Source: Leptolyngbya boryana PCC 6306 (GTDB lineage: Bacteria > Cyanobacteriota > Cyanobacteriia > Leptolyngbyales > Leptolyngbyaceae). Taken from it: a stretch of 64,000 nucleotides of DNA. Both the position numbers and the translations under genes were made by a program. The notes beneath the pieces are model-generated. The model was given only the letters and a program-made list of their open reading frames with translations, was not told the DNA's origin and ran no database searches. Positions 25,549-35,007 of the stretch are shown here, in pieces; positions within the stretch are counted from its first letter, which is position 1, and each line of letters starts with the position of its first letter. Location of the stretch: positions 310,001-374,000 of the forward strand of contig NZ_KB731326.1 in NCBI RefSeq assembly GCF_000353285.1, read 5' to 3'.

Positions 25549-25565
25549 TTTCATCCCTGTTTCAC
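25549..25565 (+). promoter_or_regulatory. TTTCAT-type box before the RND operon
   Basis: TTTCAT at 25549 and TTTCAC at 25560, 11-bp phased, 49 bp before the adaptor start. The second hexamer deviates at the last base. The box also overlaps the region just after the DUF305 stop. Confidence 0.5.
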
Positions 25566-25614
25566 ATTCGGGTGTCACAATGTAAAGAGTTGTGCAATAT
25601 CAGGAAACTTCGTC

Positions 25615-27294
25615 ATGCCGAGCCTTGCTGTTTCTGTTTCCACTTCGATTCGCCGTCTCTCAGCCACATTGATGACACTGGGAGTCTTGGCAAGTAGTCC
25701 TGCGATCGTGCTAGCTCATGGCGGGCATGGCAACGAGTTTCAGGGGGGAGCAACGCAATCGTCTGGCAGCGTGCAAGTCGATGCGGCAACGGCTCAACGG
25801 CTCGGCTTCAAAGTGGAGCCTGTTACCCGACAACGCTTAGCATTTGGTATCAAGACGACCGGACAAATTGAATCGCTGCCGAATCGCCAGGTTGAAGTCA
25901 CAACGCCAGTCGGGGGAACCTTACTGCGGCTGCTCGTCAAACCTGGTGATGCAGTCAGTGCAGGGCAACCACTGGCGGTTATGACGAGTCCAGATTTAGC
26001 ACAGTTGAGAACCGAGGCGCTCGATCGACGCAGTGATGCGACAGGCACAGTCCAACAAGCAGAAGCGGATTTACAGCTTGCTCAGGAAAATCTAGCGCGT
26101 CAGAAGACCATCGTCGATCGAGAAATTCAGCAAGCGCGATCGGCGTTTGATTTTGCCCAAGAAAGCTACACCAAAGATCAGCAATTGGCTCAAACTGGAG
26201 CGCTTCCACGACGATCAGCGCTCGAATCGGGAACAAAACTGGCAGAAGCTCGCGCGAATCTATCAAAAGCAGAAAGTCGATTAGCCGTTTCAGAAGCTCA
26301 AGCCCAACTGAAGCGGGCACAATCAGCGCTAGAAGTTGCACGATCGCGGGTTCAACTGAGCGGTCAAACTTATGAAACTCGATTGCGGCAGTTAGGAGCG
26401 AATGCGAATGAAGATGGCACGATCACAATTACGGCTCCGATTTCCGGCACCGTTGCCGACCGAGAAGCAACCCCTGGAGAATCGGGACAAGACGCGGGAA
26501 AGCAAATTTTAACGATCGTCAATGGCAGTAGCGTGCAAGCATCGGGCAACATTTACGAGAAGGATCTGAACCAAGTTCGGGTGGGTCAGCCTGTTCGAGT
26601 TAAGGTCAATGGATTGAACAATCGGACTTTTAACGGGCGGATTAGTGTTGTGGGTTCAACCGTACAGGGTGAAACCCGTGTTGTGCCCGTGAAAGTGGAA
26701 CTGGATAATGCAGATGGAGTATTGAAGCCGGGAATGTTCGCTGAGATTGAAGTACTGACTGATCGCACTTCGGTTTTAGTCTTAGCTGTACCAAAATCTG
26801 CGATCGTCGAAACTAATGATAAAAAGAAAATTGTCTTTGTGCAAAACGGCAACGCTTTTCAAGCCACCGATATTACACTCGGACGAGAATCCGGCGAACT
26901 TGTAGAAGTTACAAACGGCTTATTTGATGGCGATAAAGTGGTGACGCAACGCGCACCGCAACTATATACCCAGTCATTACGGGGTGATGCAAAAGCCGAT
27001 GCAGAACACAGTGAAGCTCCCGCAGCACCCGCTCAAGGATTCAATCTGTCTGCACTGCCCTGGTGGGTGATGCTACCTGCGGGAGGCGCGATCGCGGCAG
27101 GTACGTTTTGGGCAGGTGCGGTTTGGTCATCCCGTCGTAATCGTCGGCTTCAACCCGCAGAAAACGGTTCTATGTCTCCCTACGAGACTGAAATTCATTT
27201 TCACTCTAATGGCAACGGAAATAGTTCTGCACCTAGCAAAGTTCGTACATCTGTAGATCCGTTAGAGGAATCGCGGAATCCGCATCAGAATTAG
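25615..27294 (+). CDS. RND efflux periplasmic adaptor (CusB/CzcB-like) with extra C-terminal membrane segment
   Basis: A 559-residue adaptor. A signal peptide is followed by a His-containing N-terminus (LAHGGHGNEF, ~33-42). Then come the lipoyl half (GTLLRLLVKPGDAVSAGQPLAVM), a long coiled coil (~135-255), the second lipoyl half (TITAPISGTVADREATPGES), the barrel and a membrane-proximal domain. Unlike CusB it continues with a hydrophobic segment (LPWWVMLPAGGAIAAGTFWAGAVW, ~482-505) and a basic, polar tail of ~55 residues, which would anchor the C-terminus in the membrane. It serves the RND pump at 27401 and perhaps also the one at 31272. No outer-membrane channel gene lies nearby. Confidence 0.88.
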   Translation: MPSLAVSVSTSIRRLSATLMTLGVLASSPAIVLAHGGHGNEFQGGATQSSGSVQVDAATAQRLGFKVEPVTRQRLAFGIKTTGQIESLPNRQVEVTTPVGGTLLRLLVKPGDAVSAGQPLAVMTSPDLAQLRTEALDRRSDATGTVQQAEADLQLAQENLARQKTIVDREIQQARSAFDFAQESYTKDQQLAQTGALPRRSALESGTKLAEARANLSKAESRLAVSEAQAQLKRAQSALEVARSRVQLSGQTYETRLRQLGANANEDGTITITAPISGTVADREATPGESGQDAGKQILTIVNGSSVQASGNIYEKDLNQVRVGQPVRVKVNGLNNRTFNGRISVVGSTVQGETRVVPVKVELDNADGVLKPGMFAEIEVLTDRTSVLVLAVPKSAIVETNDKKKIVFVQNGNAFQATDITLGRESGELVEVTNGLFDGDKVVTQRAPQLYTQSLRGDAKADAEHSEAPAAPAQGFNLSALPWWVMLPAGGAIAAGTFWAGAVWSSRRNRRLQPAENGSMSPYETEIHFHSNGNGNSSAPSKVRTSVDPLEESRNPHQN

Positions 27295-27400
27295 TGGATT
27301 CACGAGCGATCGCTTTCTACCTCTAAACACAATACTTTCTTGCCTGTCCTTTGCGACGAGCTCTACTCACCTTCCTTTCAATGAACATCGAGCTATTGCT

Positions 27401-30400
27401 ATGCTGAATGCGATTCTCAAGTGGTCAATTGCGCGTCGTTGGCTAGTTATCTTAGGCACGATCGTCGTCACGATTTGGATTTTCCGCACGATCGTTCAAA
27501 TGCCGCTCGATGTGTTTCCGAGCTTTGCACCGCCCCAAGTTGAAATTCAAACCGAATCCGCAGGACTCGCGCCAGAAGAAATTGAATCCCTGGTGACATT
27601 GCCGATCGAGAGTGCGATTAACGGTACACCGGGCGTTTCGGCAGTGCGATCCGCTTCAGCACCCGGACTTTCAGTCGTGAAAGTCGTTTTCAACTGGGGA
27701 ACAGATATCTATCAAGCGCGACAGCTTGTCACTGAGCGGCTCCAGCAGGCGCAAAGCAAACTTCCAGAAGGAGTCGAAACGCCGCAAATTTCTCCAATTA
27801 CGTCACCCATTAGTACGGTGATGCAGTACGCTTTTACTCCTGAGACGACCTCGCTCATGGACGTGCGGCGCTTGGTCGATTGGCAGGTCACAAATCGCTT
27901 GTTAGCGGTGCCGGGAGTGAGTCAAGTGATCGCCTATGGCGGCGACATGCGGCAGTATCAAGTCCTCGTTGATCCGGCAAAACTCACCTCGTTCAATGTG
28001 TCGCTTCAGCAGGTCAGAGAAGCGGTTGCAGGGGCGAATGTGAATGCACCAGGAGGCTTTTTAATTACACCGGATCGAGAACGCTTGATTCGCGGGATTG
28101 GACGCATCGAATCGATTGAAGACCTCAAACAATCGGTGGTGACTGCTCGGAATGGAACTCCGGTTCGGTTATCGGATGTGGCAGACGTGATGATCGGATC
28201 TGCTTTAAAGCGCGGAGACAGTAGCCTCAATGGTCGCAAAGCTGTGATTGTGATGGTGAACAAACAACCGATGGCAGATACGCCTACGGTGACGCGAGCG
28301 ATCGAGACAGCAATGGCGGAAATCAAAACAGGGTTACCGAAAGATATCAAAATCGATGTCACCTTTCGCCAAGAGGACTATATTGATTCCTCGATCGAGA
28401 ATGTGCGATCAGCGTTGGTCGAAGGTGCAATTATCGTTGCGATCATTCTGATTCCGTTCCTCATGAACTGGCGGAGTTTAGTCATTTGTTTCGTTGCATT
28501 GCCGCTATCGTTGCTGATCGGTGTAATGGCGCTCGACTGGCTAGGACAAGGCTTGAACACGATGACACTGGGGGGATTGGCAGTCGCGATCGGGTCGGCG
28601 GTCGATGATGCGATTGTGGATGCGGAAAATGTGTTTCGATCACTGCGAGAAAACAAATATGCGGCTGAGCGTCGCCCGGTGTTAGAAGTCGTCTTGGAAG
28701 GCTGCCAAGAAGTGCGAGATTCGGTGTTTGGGGCAACGCTGATCACGATCGTAGTCTTCTCTCCGGTGTTTGCGCTCGGTGGTGTAGAGGGCAGCATTTT
28801 TATCCCGATGGGAATTGGTTACATGGTGGCAGTATTAGCATCGAGCGTGACGGCATTAACAGTGACTCCTGCTTTATGTGCGCTGTTGCTGCCGTATGGA
28901 AATTTACCTGAAACTGAGCCTTGGGTGGCGCGATTTTTCAAACGTCTTTATGCCCCGTTTTTAGACTTTGCAATTCGTCGATCAAGGGTGATTATTTCTG
29001 TTGCCATTGCAACCTCGATCGCTGCAATTGTCATTGTGCCCGCTCTGGGTCGGGAGTTTTTGCCAGCGTTTCAGGAAAAAACGCTTGTGAACACATTAAT
29101 GCTGTATCCGGGAACCTCACTCGAAGCCACCAATGCCGCCGCAGAAGCGATTCAACATGCCCTTAAAGATGATCCTCGTTTCGAGTACGTTCAGATGCGC
29201 TCCGGGCGTGCCCCTGGTGATGGGGATGCCGCAGGCGTGAACTTAGCGCATTTGGATGTGGATCTGTCTGAAAAAGGATTGAAAGAGCGGAACAGTAGCA
29301 TCGAGAAACTGCGGCAAGAAATGGCGCGATTACCCGGTGTTGCACCCAACATTGGTGGCTTTATTTCTCACCGGATGGATGAAGTTTTGTCAGGGGTGAG
29401 AAGCGCGATCGCGGTCAAAATCTTCGGCACAGACCTAGCTCAACTGCGAACAATTGGGGAGCAAGTTGAAACACAGATGCAATCCATTAAAGGCATCGTC
29501 GATTTACAGCTTGAGCCTCAGATCCCGATCGAGCAGGTGCAGATCAAGTTCGATCGGGCGGCGGCTGGGCGTTATGGACTTACCGTTGGCAATCTGTCAG
29601 ATATCGTTGAAACAGCACTGAACGGACAAGTCGTTTCACAAGTTCTAGAACAGCAGCAAACGTTTGATTTGCTGGTTTGGTTAAAGCCTGAAGCAAGAAC
29701 AAATTTAGAGACCATTTCAAGATTGTTAGTCGATACTCCGACCGGACAGAAAATTCCTTTAGCTCAAGTTGCTGCGATTACGCAAGGTCAAGGACCAAAC
29801 ACGATTAACCGGGAAAACGTTTCACGGCTAATCGTTGTAGCGGCGAATGCGGAAGGGCGAGATATGCGATCAATTGTCAACGAAATTCAAGCTAAAGTGA
29901 ACCAGAACGTGCAGCTGCCGGCAGGCTACTTTATTCAGTATGGAGGACAGTTTGAGGCAGAAGAACGGGCAACCCAGAACATTCTGATTTTTAGCGCGAT
30001 CGCAGCAGTTGTAATTGCTGTGCTGATGTATTTGTCCGTCAAATCAATTCCCTCGACAATCATGATCATGGTCAATCTACCATTAGCGTTAGTCGGTGGA
30101 GTGTTTTCGGTTGCGTTAACAGGCGGTGTGATTTCGGTTGCATCACTCGTAGGGTTTGTGACGCTCTTTGGGGTTGCGACTCGCAATGGATTGCTATTAG
30201 TCGATAACTACAACACTAAATTAGCTGAGGGAATGCCACTCAAAGATGTGTTAGTCAAAGGCACAATGGAACGGCTTAACGCGATTTTGATGACTGCTTT
30301 TACGTCTGCATTGGGGCTTGCTCCGCTTGTGATCTCAGGTGGACCTGGTAAAGAAATTTTGCAGCCATTGTCGATCGTCGTGCTAGGAGGATTATTCACC

Positions 30401-30517
30401 TCAACTGCTTTGACGCTGTTAATCATCCCTGCACTCTATAGTCGATTCGCTCATCTCCTTTTCTCTAAAAAGAAGACTGCGCTTGATAGCTCGATGAAGC
30501 TTGTGCAGAGCCAATAA
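27401..30517 (+). CDS. CusA/CzcA-type heavy-metal RND pump, copy 1
   Basis: A 1038-residue RND transporter of the heavy-metal efflux group. It has a cytosolic N-terminal helix (MLNAILKWSIARRWLVILG), then TM1, the periplasmic porter domain with VDPAKLTSFNVSLQQVREAV, and membrane helices with the proton-relay region (GGLAVAIGSAVDDAIVDAENVFRSLRE in helix 4). The layout is symmetric in two halves, the second ending with VTLFGVATRNGLLLVDNY. It exports monovalent (Cu, Ag) or divalent (Co, Zn, Ni) metal ions from periplasm or cytoplasm; the exact metal is not deducible by eye. It starts 106 bp after the adaptor stop. Confidence 0.92.
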   Translation: MLNAILKWSIARRWLVILGTIVVTIWIFRTIVQMPLDVFPSFAPPQVEIQTESAGLAPEEIESLVTLPIESAINGTPGVSAVRSASAPGLSVVKVVFNWGTDIYQARQLVTERLQQAQSKLPEGVETPQISPITSPISTVMQYAFTPETTSLMDVRRLVDWQVTNRLLAVPGVSQVIAYGGDMRQYQVLVDPAKLTSFNVSLQQVREAVAGANVNAPGGFLITPDRERLIRGIGRIESIEDLKQSVVTARNGTPVRLSDVADVMIGSALKRGDSSLNGRKAVIVMVNKQPMADTPTVTRAIETAMAEIKTGLPKDIKIDVTFRQEDYIDSSIENVRSALVEGAIIVAIILIPFLMNWRSLVICFVALPLSLLIGVMALDWLGQGLNTMTLGGLAVAIGSAVDDAIVDAENVFRSLRENKYAAERRPVLEVVLEGCQEVRDSVFGATLITIVVFSPVFALGGVEGSIFIPMGIGYMVAVLASSVTALTVTPALCALLLPYGNLPETEPWVARFFKRLYAPFLDFAIRRSRVIISVAIATSIAAIVIVPALGREFLPAFQEKTLVNTLMLYPGTSLEATNAAAEAIQHALKDDPRFEYVQMRSGRAPGDGDAAGVNLAHLDVDLSEKGLKERNSSIEKLRQEMARLPGVAPNIGGFISHRMDEVLSGVRSAIAVKIFGTDLAQLRTIGEQVETQMQSIKGIVDLQLEPQIPIEQVQIKFDRAAAGRYGLTVGNLSDIVETALNGQVVSQVLEQQQTFDLLVWLKPEARTNLETISRLLVDTPTGQKIPLAQVAAITQGQGPNTINRENVSRLIVVAANAEGRDMRSIVNEIQAKVNQNVQLPAGYFIQYGGQFEAEERATQNILIFSAIAAVVIAVLMYLSVKSIPSTIMIMVNLPLALVGGVFSVALTGGVISVASLVGFVTLFGVATRNGLLLVDNYNTKLAEGMPLKDVLVKGTMERLNAILMTAFTSALGLAPLVISGGPGKEILQPLSIVVLGGLFTSTALTLLIIPALYSRFAHLLFSKKKTALDSSMKLVQSQ

Positions 30518-30545
30518 CGACTTTCTCTCTCTATTATTTTGCTGA

Positions 30546-30562
30546 TTTCATGTGCATTTCAT
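30546..30562 (+). promoter_or_regulatory. TTTCAT direct-repeat box before a small secreted gene
   Basis: TTTCAT at 30546 and 30557 (N5 = GTGCA... with 11-bp phase), 44 bp before the start at 30607. Confidence 0.6.
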
Positions 30563-30606
30563 ATTGTTGAAACAACATAGAGATATGAATGCTCAGGAGA
30601 ACTAAT

Positions 30607-30939
30607 ATGAGAACTCCGCTGATCTTTGTATCAATTGCGATCGTCCTTTCCGTAATCTCGATTCCTACTGCTTTTGCAAATCAACTTACTGTTCCGTCTT
30701 CAGTAAATACGACTCCATCAGCAACCCTACCTCAACCACAACCTAATACTCTCCGCAATCAAAATGCAATCAATGGTTCTCACACCCAGAACGCAACCGT
30801 TCAAGCCCAAATGAGAACTCCTACCACATTGCATCGCCGCTGTACTGGAGATGCAGCGAAAGCAAAGCCGCCTGTTCCTAACAATCCAACTCATCTCAGA
30901 AATGTAATTTGGCGAAATATGCGGGCAATGTGTACTTGA
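30607..30939 (+). CDS. Small secreted protein, unknown
   Basis: 110 residues from ATG 30607 behind AGGAGA. It has a signal peptide (MRTPLIFVSIAIVLSVISIPTAFA, ~1-24), a low-complexity Ser/Thr/Pro/Asn region and a basic C-terminus with two cysteines (HRRCTGDAAKAK... MRAMCT). It is not a family I recognise. It sits between the two RND pump genes, has its own TTTCAT box and is followed by a weak hairpin, so it is an independent unit of the same presumed regulon. It has the same plan (signal peptide, low complexity, paired cysteines near the end) as the protein at 55718, but no clear sequence similarity to it. Confidence 0.65.
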   Translation: MRTPLIFVSIAIVLSVISIPTAFANQLTVPSSVNTTPSATLPQPQPNTLRNQNAINGSHTQNATVQAQMRTPTTLHRRCTGDAAKAKPPVPNNPTHLRNVIWRNMRAMCT

Positions 30940-30981
30940 ACCTTCTTTCAATCATTAGCGATCGAGTTTCGCATAAATATC

Positions 30982-31010
30982 AGCCGTTCTACCTTTAAAG
31001 CGGCTTTTTT
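30982..31010 (+). terminator. Weak intrinsic terminator
   Basis: AGCCG (30982-30986) pairs with CGGCT (31001-31005), which runs into a six-base T tail. The stem is short, so confidence is moderate. Confidence 0.5.
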
Positions 31011-31049
31011 CACGTCATCCTGGTTCCATAAGCACCTGAGACGGTAATA

Positions 31050-31071
31050 GTTGATGATAGCTATCGTCAAC
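31050..31071. promoter_or_regulatory. 22-bp near-perfect palindrome
   Basis: GTTGATGATAG directly abuts CTATCGTCAAC, a gapless dyad with one mismatched pair. It is of operator size. It lies ~110 bp upstream of the TTTCAT box of the second pump. The cognate protein is unknown. Confidence 0.4.
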
Positions 31072-31178
31072 AACAGTGCGAGGAGTCATTAATTTCCCGC
31101 ACATCACTTAGAATTTACGCTTGCAGATTGAGGAAAAAATGAGCATTTTCCTCGACTAATTGTTGAGCCTAGTTCTAG

Positions 31179-31195
31179 TTTCATTCCCATTTCAT
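31179..31195 (+). promoter_or_regulatory. TTTCAT direct-repeat box before the second RND pump
   Basis: TTTCAT at 31179 and 31190 (N5 = TCCCA), 76 bp before the pump start. Confidence 0.65.
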
Positions 31196-31271
31196 AATTT
31201 CCTGTCATGATGAGTTGTTGGTTGTAGGCATACAATCTGCCGATTTTCCCAAGGGAGTGTTCAGAAGAACG

Positions 31272-34200
31272 ATGCTCAACTCGATTGTCAAATGGTCGAT
31301 CGCGCAACGATGGCTGATTGTCCTTGCCTCAATTCTCCTTTCACTTTGGGGACTGCGCGTCATTACTCAAATGCCTTTGGATGTGTTTCCAGCGTTTGCC
31401 CCGCCCCAAGTTGAAATTCAAACTGAAGCGGCTGGACTCGCACCCGAAGAAGTCGAATCACTCGTGACTCGTCCAATTGAAAGCGCGATCAACGGAACGC
31501 CCGGACTTGTCTCTTTACGATCCGCCTCGGCAGTTGGGATCTCTTCAGTCAAAGCAGTTTTTGGATGGGACACTGATGTTTATCGCGCCCGTCAGCTTGT
31601 AACTGAGCGATTAGGGCGCACCCAGAGCATTTTGCCTCAAGGCGTGGATCAGCCAGAAATCTTACCTGTGAGTTCACCACTCGGTTGGACTGTGAAATAT
31701 GCCTTCACTTCAGAAACAACGCCGTTAATGGAAGTCTCAAGGCTAGTCGGATGGGATATCAAAAACCGATTATTAGCCGTTCCAGGTGTGAGTAATGTTT
31801 TTCTCTATGGTGGGGATGAACGACAGTATCAAGTGCTAGTTGATCCCAACAAGCTCAAAGCATTCAATGTGTCGATCAATGACGTGGTGAAAGCAGCTCA
31901 GAATGCTAACGTGAATGTTCCGGGTGGATTTGTTGTTACACCAGATCAAGAACTATTAGTTCGAGGCATTGGACGAATTGAATCGATCGAGCCACTGAAG
32001 CGGTCGGTCATTAAATCCGTTAATGGAACTCCGATTCTGCTCGAACAAGTGGCAGAGGTGAAAATTGGAGCTGCACTTAGACGAGGTGATGGATTGTTTC
32101 GCGGCAAGCGATCGGTGATTCTCACAGTAACGAAGCAACCGAATGCAGATACACCGACGGTTGTAAAAGCTGTAGATGCAGCAATGGAAGATCTCAAAGG
32201 GGGACTACCACCGGATGTGAAATTCTTCAAGACGTTTGATCAAAATCTGTTTATTGGCTTGTCGATCGAGAACGTCAGAGACGCATTAAGAGACGGCGTG
32301 ATCATTGTGTCAGTAGTGCTGATTGCATTTCTGATGAACTGGCGCACCGTGGTGATTAGCCTCAGCGCATTGCCGCTCTCGTTGCTCGTCGGAATGATTG
32401 TTCTTAACTGGACAGGGCAAGGTATTAACACGATGACGCTAGGCGGCTTAGTCGTTGCGATTGGTTCAGTTGTTGATGATGCGATCGTCGATATGGAAAA
32501 TGTCTATCGTCGATTGCGGGAGAATCAGGTTGCGGAGAATCCTAAACCGCCATTGCAAGTTGTATTTGATGGATCGATCGAAGTCAGAACCAGCGTTTTG
32601 TTTGCAACGATCATCATTGTGGTCATCTTTGCGCCAATTTTCGCCCTCTCAGGCGTTGAAGGTCGAATTTTTACCCCGATGGGACTTGCCTACCTTCTGT
32701 CAATCTTGGCTTCGACTGCGGTAGCATTGACGCTCACTCCTGCATTGTGTGCGTTGCTGTTGGCGAATCGTCGTTTACCCAGTACTGAAACCTGGCTCGA
32801 ACGCAAAGCACATCAAGTCTATCGTCCCGCTTTAAGATTTTCGATTCGTCGTCCTAAAGTCGTTTTAACGGCTGCGATCGCAGGTTTCATCGCGTCTCTG
32901 ATCATCCTGCCGACTTTGGGCAGCGTCTTTTTACCTGAATTTCAAGATCGTCAGTTAGTCAATGCGGTGATTCTATTTCCGGGAGAGTCGCTAGAAGCAA
33001 CCAATCAAGCGGCTCTCGACTTTGAGGAGGTATTTAAAGACGATAAGCGAATTGAGTCAATCCAGTTTCGGTCTGGCTTTGCTCAGGGTGATCCGGATGT
33101 TGCAGGCGTGAACTTTGGCGAATTAGACGTTGAAATCAGTGAAGAAGGCGCGAAAGAACGAGAAAAAGTGATTGAGGCATTGCGAAAAGAAGGTGAGAAG
33201 ATTCCGGGCGTTGTGATTAACATTGGTGGATTTATTTCTCACCGGATGGATGAGATTTTGTCAGGAGTAAGAAGCGCGATCGCCGTCAAAATCTACGGGG
33301 CTGAACTCGATCAGCTTCGGACGGTCGGGCAGGAAGTTCAATCTGCCATGAGCAGCATTCCAGGCTTGGTCGATTTACAGCTTGAACCTCAAGTTCCAGT
33401 CAAACAGGTGCAAATTCAATTTGATCGTGAAGCGGCAGCCCGATACGGACTCAGCATTGGAGAACTTGCAGAAACGATCGAAACTGGACTGAATGGGCGG
33501 ACTGTTTCACAAGTCTTAGAGAAGCAACAAACCTTTAACCTGGTGGTCTGGTTGCAAGAGCAATATCGGAATAACTTGGATGTGATTGGCAATTTGCTAA
33601 TTGATACGCCGAATAACCAAAAGATTCCGCTTTCTCAAGTGGCAAAAGTTGTCTATGGCGAAGGACCCAGTACAATCAATCGAGAAAACGTCTCGCGCTT
33701 AATTGTCGTTTCTGCGAATGTGTCAGGGCGAGATTTAGGATCAGTGATCAAAGATGTACGTGATCGTGTGAAACAAGTCAAACTCCCTAGCGGCTACTAT
33801 GTCGAATTTGGGGGACAGTTCCAGGCACAAGAACAAGCCACTCAAACCCTAATCATTGCTGGGCTTGCCGCATTTGCGATCATTTCAGTCCTGCTCTACT
33901 TCGCTGTGAAATCAATTCCAGCAACCTTGATGATTATGATCAACTTGCCATTAGCATTGATTGGAGGTGTGATTTCTGTTGCGGTCAGTGGCGGAATTAT
34001 CTCGGTCGCATCAATGGTCGGATTTATTACGCTGTTTGGGGTCGCAACTCGAAATGGTTTACTGTTAGTCGATAACTACAACCAGCAATTAGCTCAAGGC
34101 ATTCCGCTTAAGCAAGTGATTGTGGAAGGCTCAATGGAGCGATTAGTTGCTATCCTATTAACCGCACTTGCATCAGCATTAGGCATGGTTCCACTGGTCA

Positions 34201-34400
34201 TTGGATCGGGTGCAGGCAAAGAGATTTTGCAGCCGCTCGCCGTAGTTGTTCTAGGAGGACTATTCACGTCTACTGCATTAACACTGCTGGTGCTTCCCGC
34301 TTTGTATTCGCTCTTTGGAAAGTTTATGATGCCAAAACAGTCCGACGCGATCGCTGAAAATGACGATCGTGTTTCTCATCTCAATGTTGCAGAATCTTAA
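31272..34400 (+). CDS. CusA/CzcA-type heavy-metal RND pump, copy 2
   Basis: 1042 residues from ATG 31272, a close paralogue of the pump at 27401. The N-termini align (LNSIVKWSIAQRWLIVL against LNAILKWSIARRWLVIL), as do GGLVVAIGSVVDDAIVDMENVYRRLRE and VTxFGVATRNGLLLVDNYNxxLAxG. An upstream in-frame TTG at 31215 would add 19 residues without a good ribosome site, and the paralogue argues for 31272. It has no adaptor gene of its own, so it either shares the one at 25615 or uses one elsewhere. The small lipoprotein at 34416 follows after 15 bp and is co-transcribed. Confidence 0.92.
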   Translation: MLNSIVKWSIAQRWLIVLASILLSLWGLRVITQMPLDVFPAFAPPQVEIQTEAAGLAPEEVESLVTRPIESAINGTPGLVSLRSASAVGISSVKAVFGWDTDVYRARQLVTERLGRTQSILPQGVDQPEILPVSSPLGWTVKYAFTSETTPLMEVSRLVGWDIKNRLLAVPGVSNVFLYGGDERQYQVLVDPNKLKAFNVSINDVVKAAQNANVNVPGGFVVTPDQELLVRGIGRIESIEPLKRSVIKSVNGTPILLEQVAEVKIGAALRRGDGLFRGKRSVILTVTKQPNADTPTVVKAVDAAMEDLKGGLPPDVKFFKTFDQNLFIGLSIENVRDALRDGVIIVSVVLIAFLMNWRTVVISLSALPLSLLVGMIVLNWTGQGINTMTLGGLVVAIGSVVDDAIVDMENVYRRLRENQVAENPKPPLQVVFDGSIEVRTSVLFATIIIVVIFAPIFALSGVEGRIFTPMGLAYLLSILASTAVALTLTPALCALLLANRRLPSTETWLERKAHQVYRPALRFSIRRPKVVLTAAIAGFIASLIILPTLGSVFLPEFQDRQLVNAVILFPGESLEATNQAALDFEEVFKDDKRIESIQFRSGFAQGDPDVAGVNFGELDVEISEEGAKEREKVIEALRKEGEKIPGVVINIGGFISHRMDEILSGVRSAIAVKIYGAELDQLRTVGQEVQSAMSSIPGLVDLQLEPQVPVKQVQIQFDREAAARYGLSIGELAETIETGLNGRTVSQVLEKQQTFNLVVWLQEQYRNNLDVIGNLLIDTPNNQKIPLSQVAKVVYGEGPSTINRENVSRLIVVSANVSGRDLGSVIKDVRDRVKQVKLPSGYYVEFGGQFQAQEQATQTLIIAGLAAFAIISVLLYFAVKSIPATLMIMINLPLALIGGVISVAVSGGIISVASMVGFITLFGVATRNGLLLVDNYNQQLAQGIPLKQVIVEGSMERLVAILLTALASALGMVPLVIGSGAGKEILQPLAVVVLGGLFTSTALTLLVLPALYSLFGKFMMPKQSDAIAENDDRVSHLNVAES

Positions 34401-34415
34401 ATTCAGGAGATAACC

Positions 34416-34898
34416 ATGAAAACGCTGAAATCCTTTTTGATTGTTGCTGGTAGCGCAGGTCTACTGTTTCTCGGTGCGTGTAGCAGTGGTGGCAACCAAG
34501 CGAGTGCGCCAGCCAATAGTCCTGCTGTAAGTAATAGTCCTGCTGCAAGCTCTTCTCCTTCAGCCAATCATGATGCTGACCATAAAGCGGGGGGCGGAAT
34601 TGTGGTTGAGTCTGGTGCTTACCATTTGGAACTCAAGCCTGAAAAGGAAGGAAATGAAACTCACCTAGATTTATTTGTGCAGAAAGGCGACAATCACGAA
34701 ACGATTCCAAACGCGAAAGTCACTGCACAGGTACAACTTCCCGATGGAAGCCAACAATCCGTTCCCATGACTTACGACGCAGATGGAAAGCACTATACAG
34801 CTAAACTACCTAGTGCTGCGGCAGGAGAATATAAAGTCGCTGTGCAGTCTGAGATTGGTAGCGAGAAAGTGAATGCTCGGTATGCCTTCAAGCTGTAA
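34416..34898 (+). CDS. Lipoprotein with FixH/YtkA-like beta domain, unknown
   Basis: 160 residues. The lipoprotein signal peptide has its lipobox at LFLGACSS (Cys at ~22). A Ser/Ala/Pro linker contains HDADHK. The folded part (GIVVESGAYHLELKPEKEGNETHLDLFVQKGDNHETIPNAKVTAQVQLPDGSQQSVPM..., ~68-160) looks like the immunoglobulin-like FixH/YtkA group found near metal pumps. AGGAG precedes the ATG. It may carry metal in the periplasm for the pump encoded just upstream; this is position-based inference. A strong terminator follows. Confidence 0.7.
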   Translation: MKTLKSFLIVAGSAGLLFLGACSSGGNQASAPANSPAVSNSPAASSSPSANHDADHKAGGGIVVESGAYHLELKPEKEGNETHLDLFVQKGDNHETIPNAKVTAQVQLPDGSQQSVPMTYDADGKHYTAKLPSAAAGEYKVAVQSEIGSEKVNARYAFKL

Positions 34899-34926
34899 GG
34901 CTGACAGCTTGAATCCCGCTATTTAG

Positions 34927-34978
34927 AAACATCTGTAAAGCAAGCGCGTTGTTAGAGGCTGGCTTTACAGATGTTTTT
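34927..34978 (+). terminator. Strong intrinsic terminator
   Basis: A perfect 15-bp stem (AAACATCTGTAAAGC at 34927-34941 with GCTTTACAGATGTTT at 34962-34976), a 20-base loop and a T-run. It ends the pump-lipoprotein transcript. Confidence 0.88.
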
Positions 34979-35007
34979 GATGCAACATTGCATGATTTGG
35001 AGTATCT

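Larger units (their letters stand above)
30940..31271. other. 332-bp gap between two RND-linked units
   Basis: No gene. It contains a hairpin with T-run (30982-31010), a near-perfect 22-bp palindrome (31050-31071) and a TTTCAT box (31179-31195) in front of the second pump. Confidence 0.6.

Noticed and set aside
30907-31271. The in-frame TTG at 31215 as a start for the second RND pump
   Set aside because: The extra 19 residues lack a ribosome site, and the paralogue at 27401 begins at the equivalent of ATG 31272.
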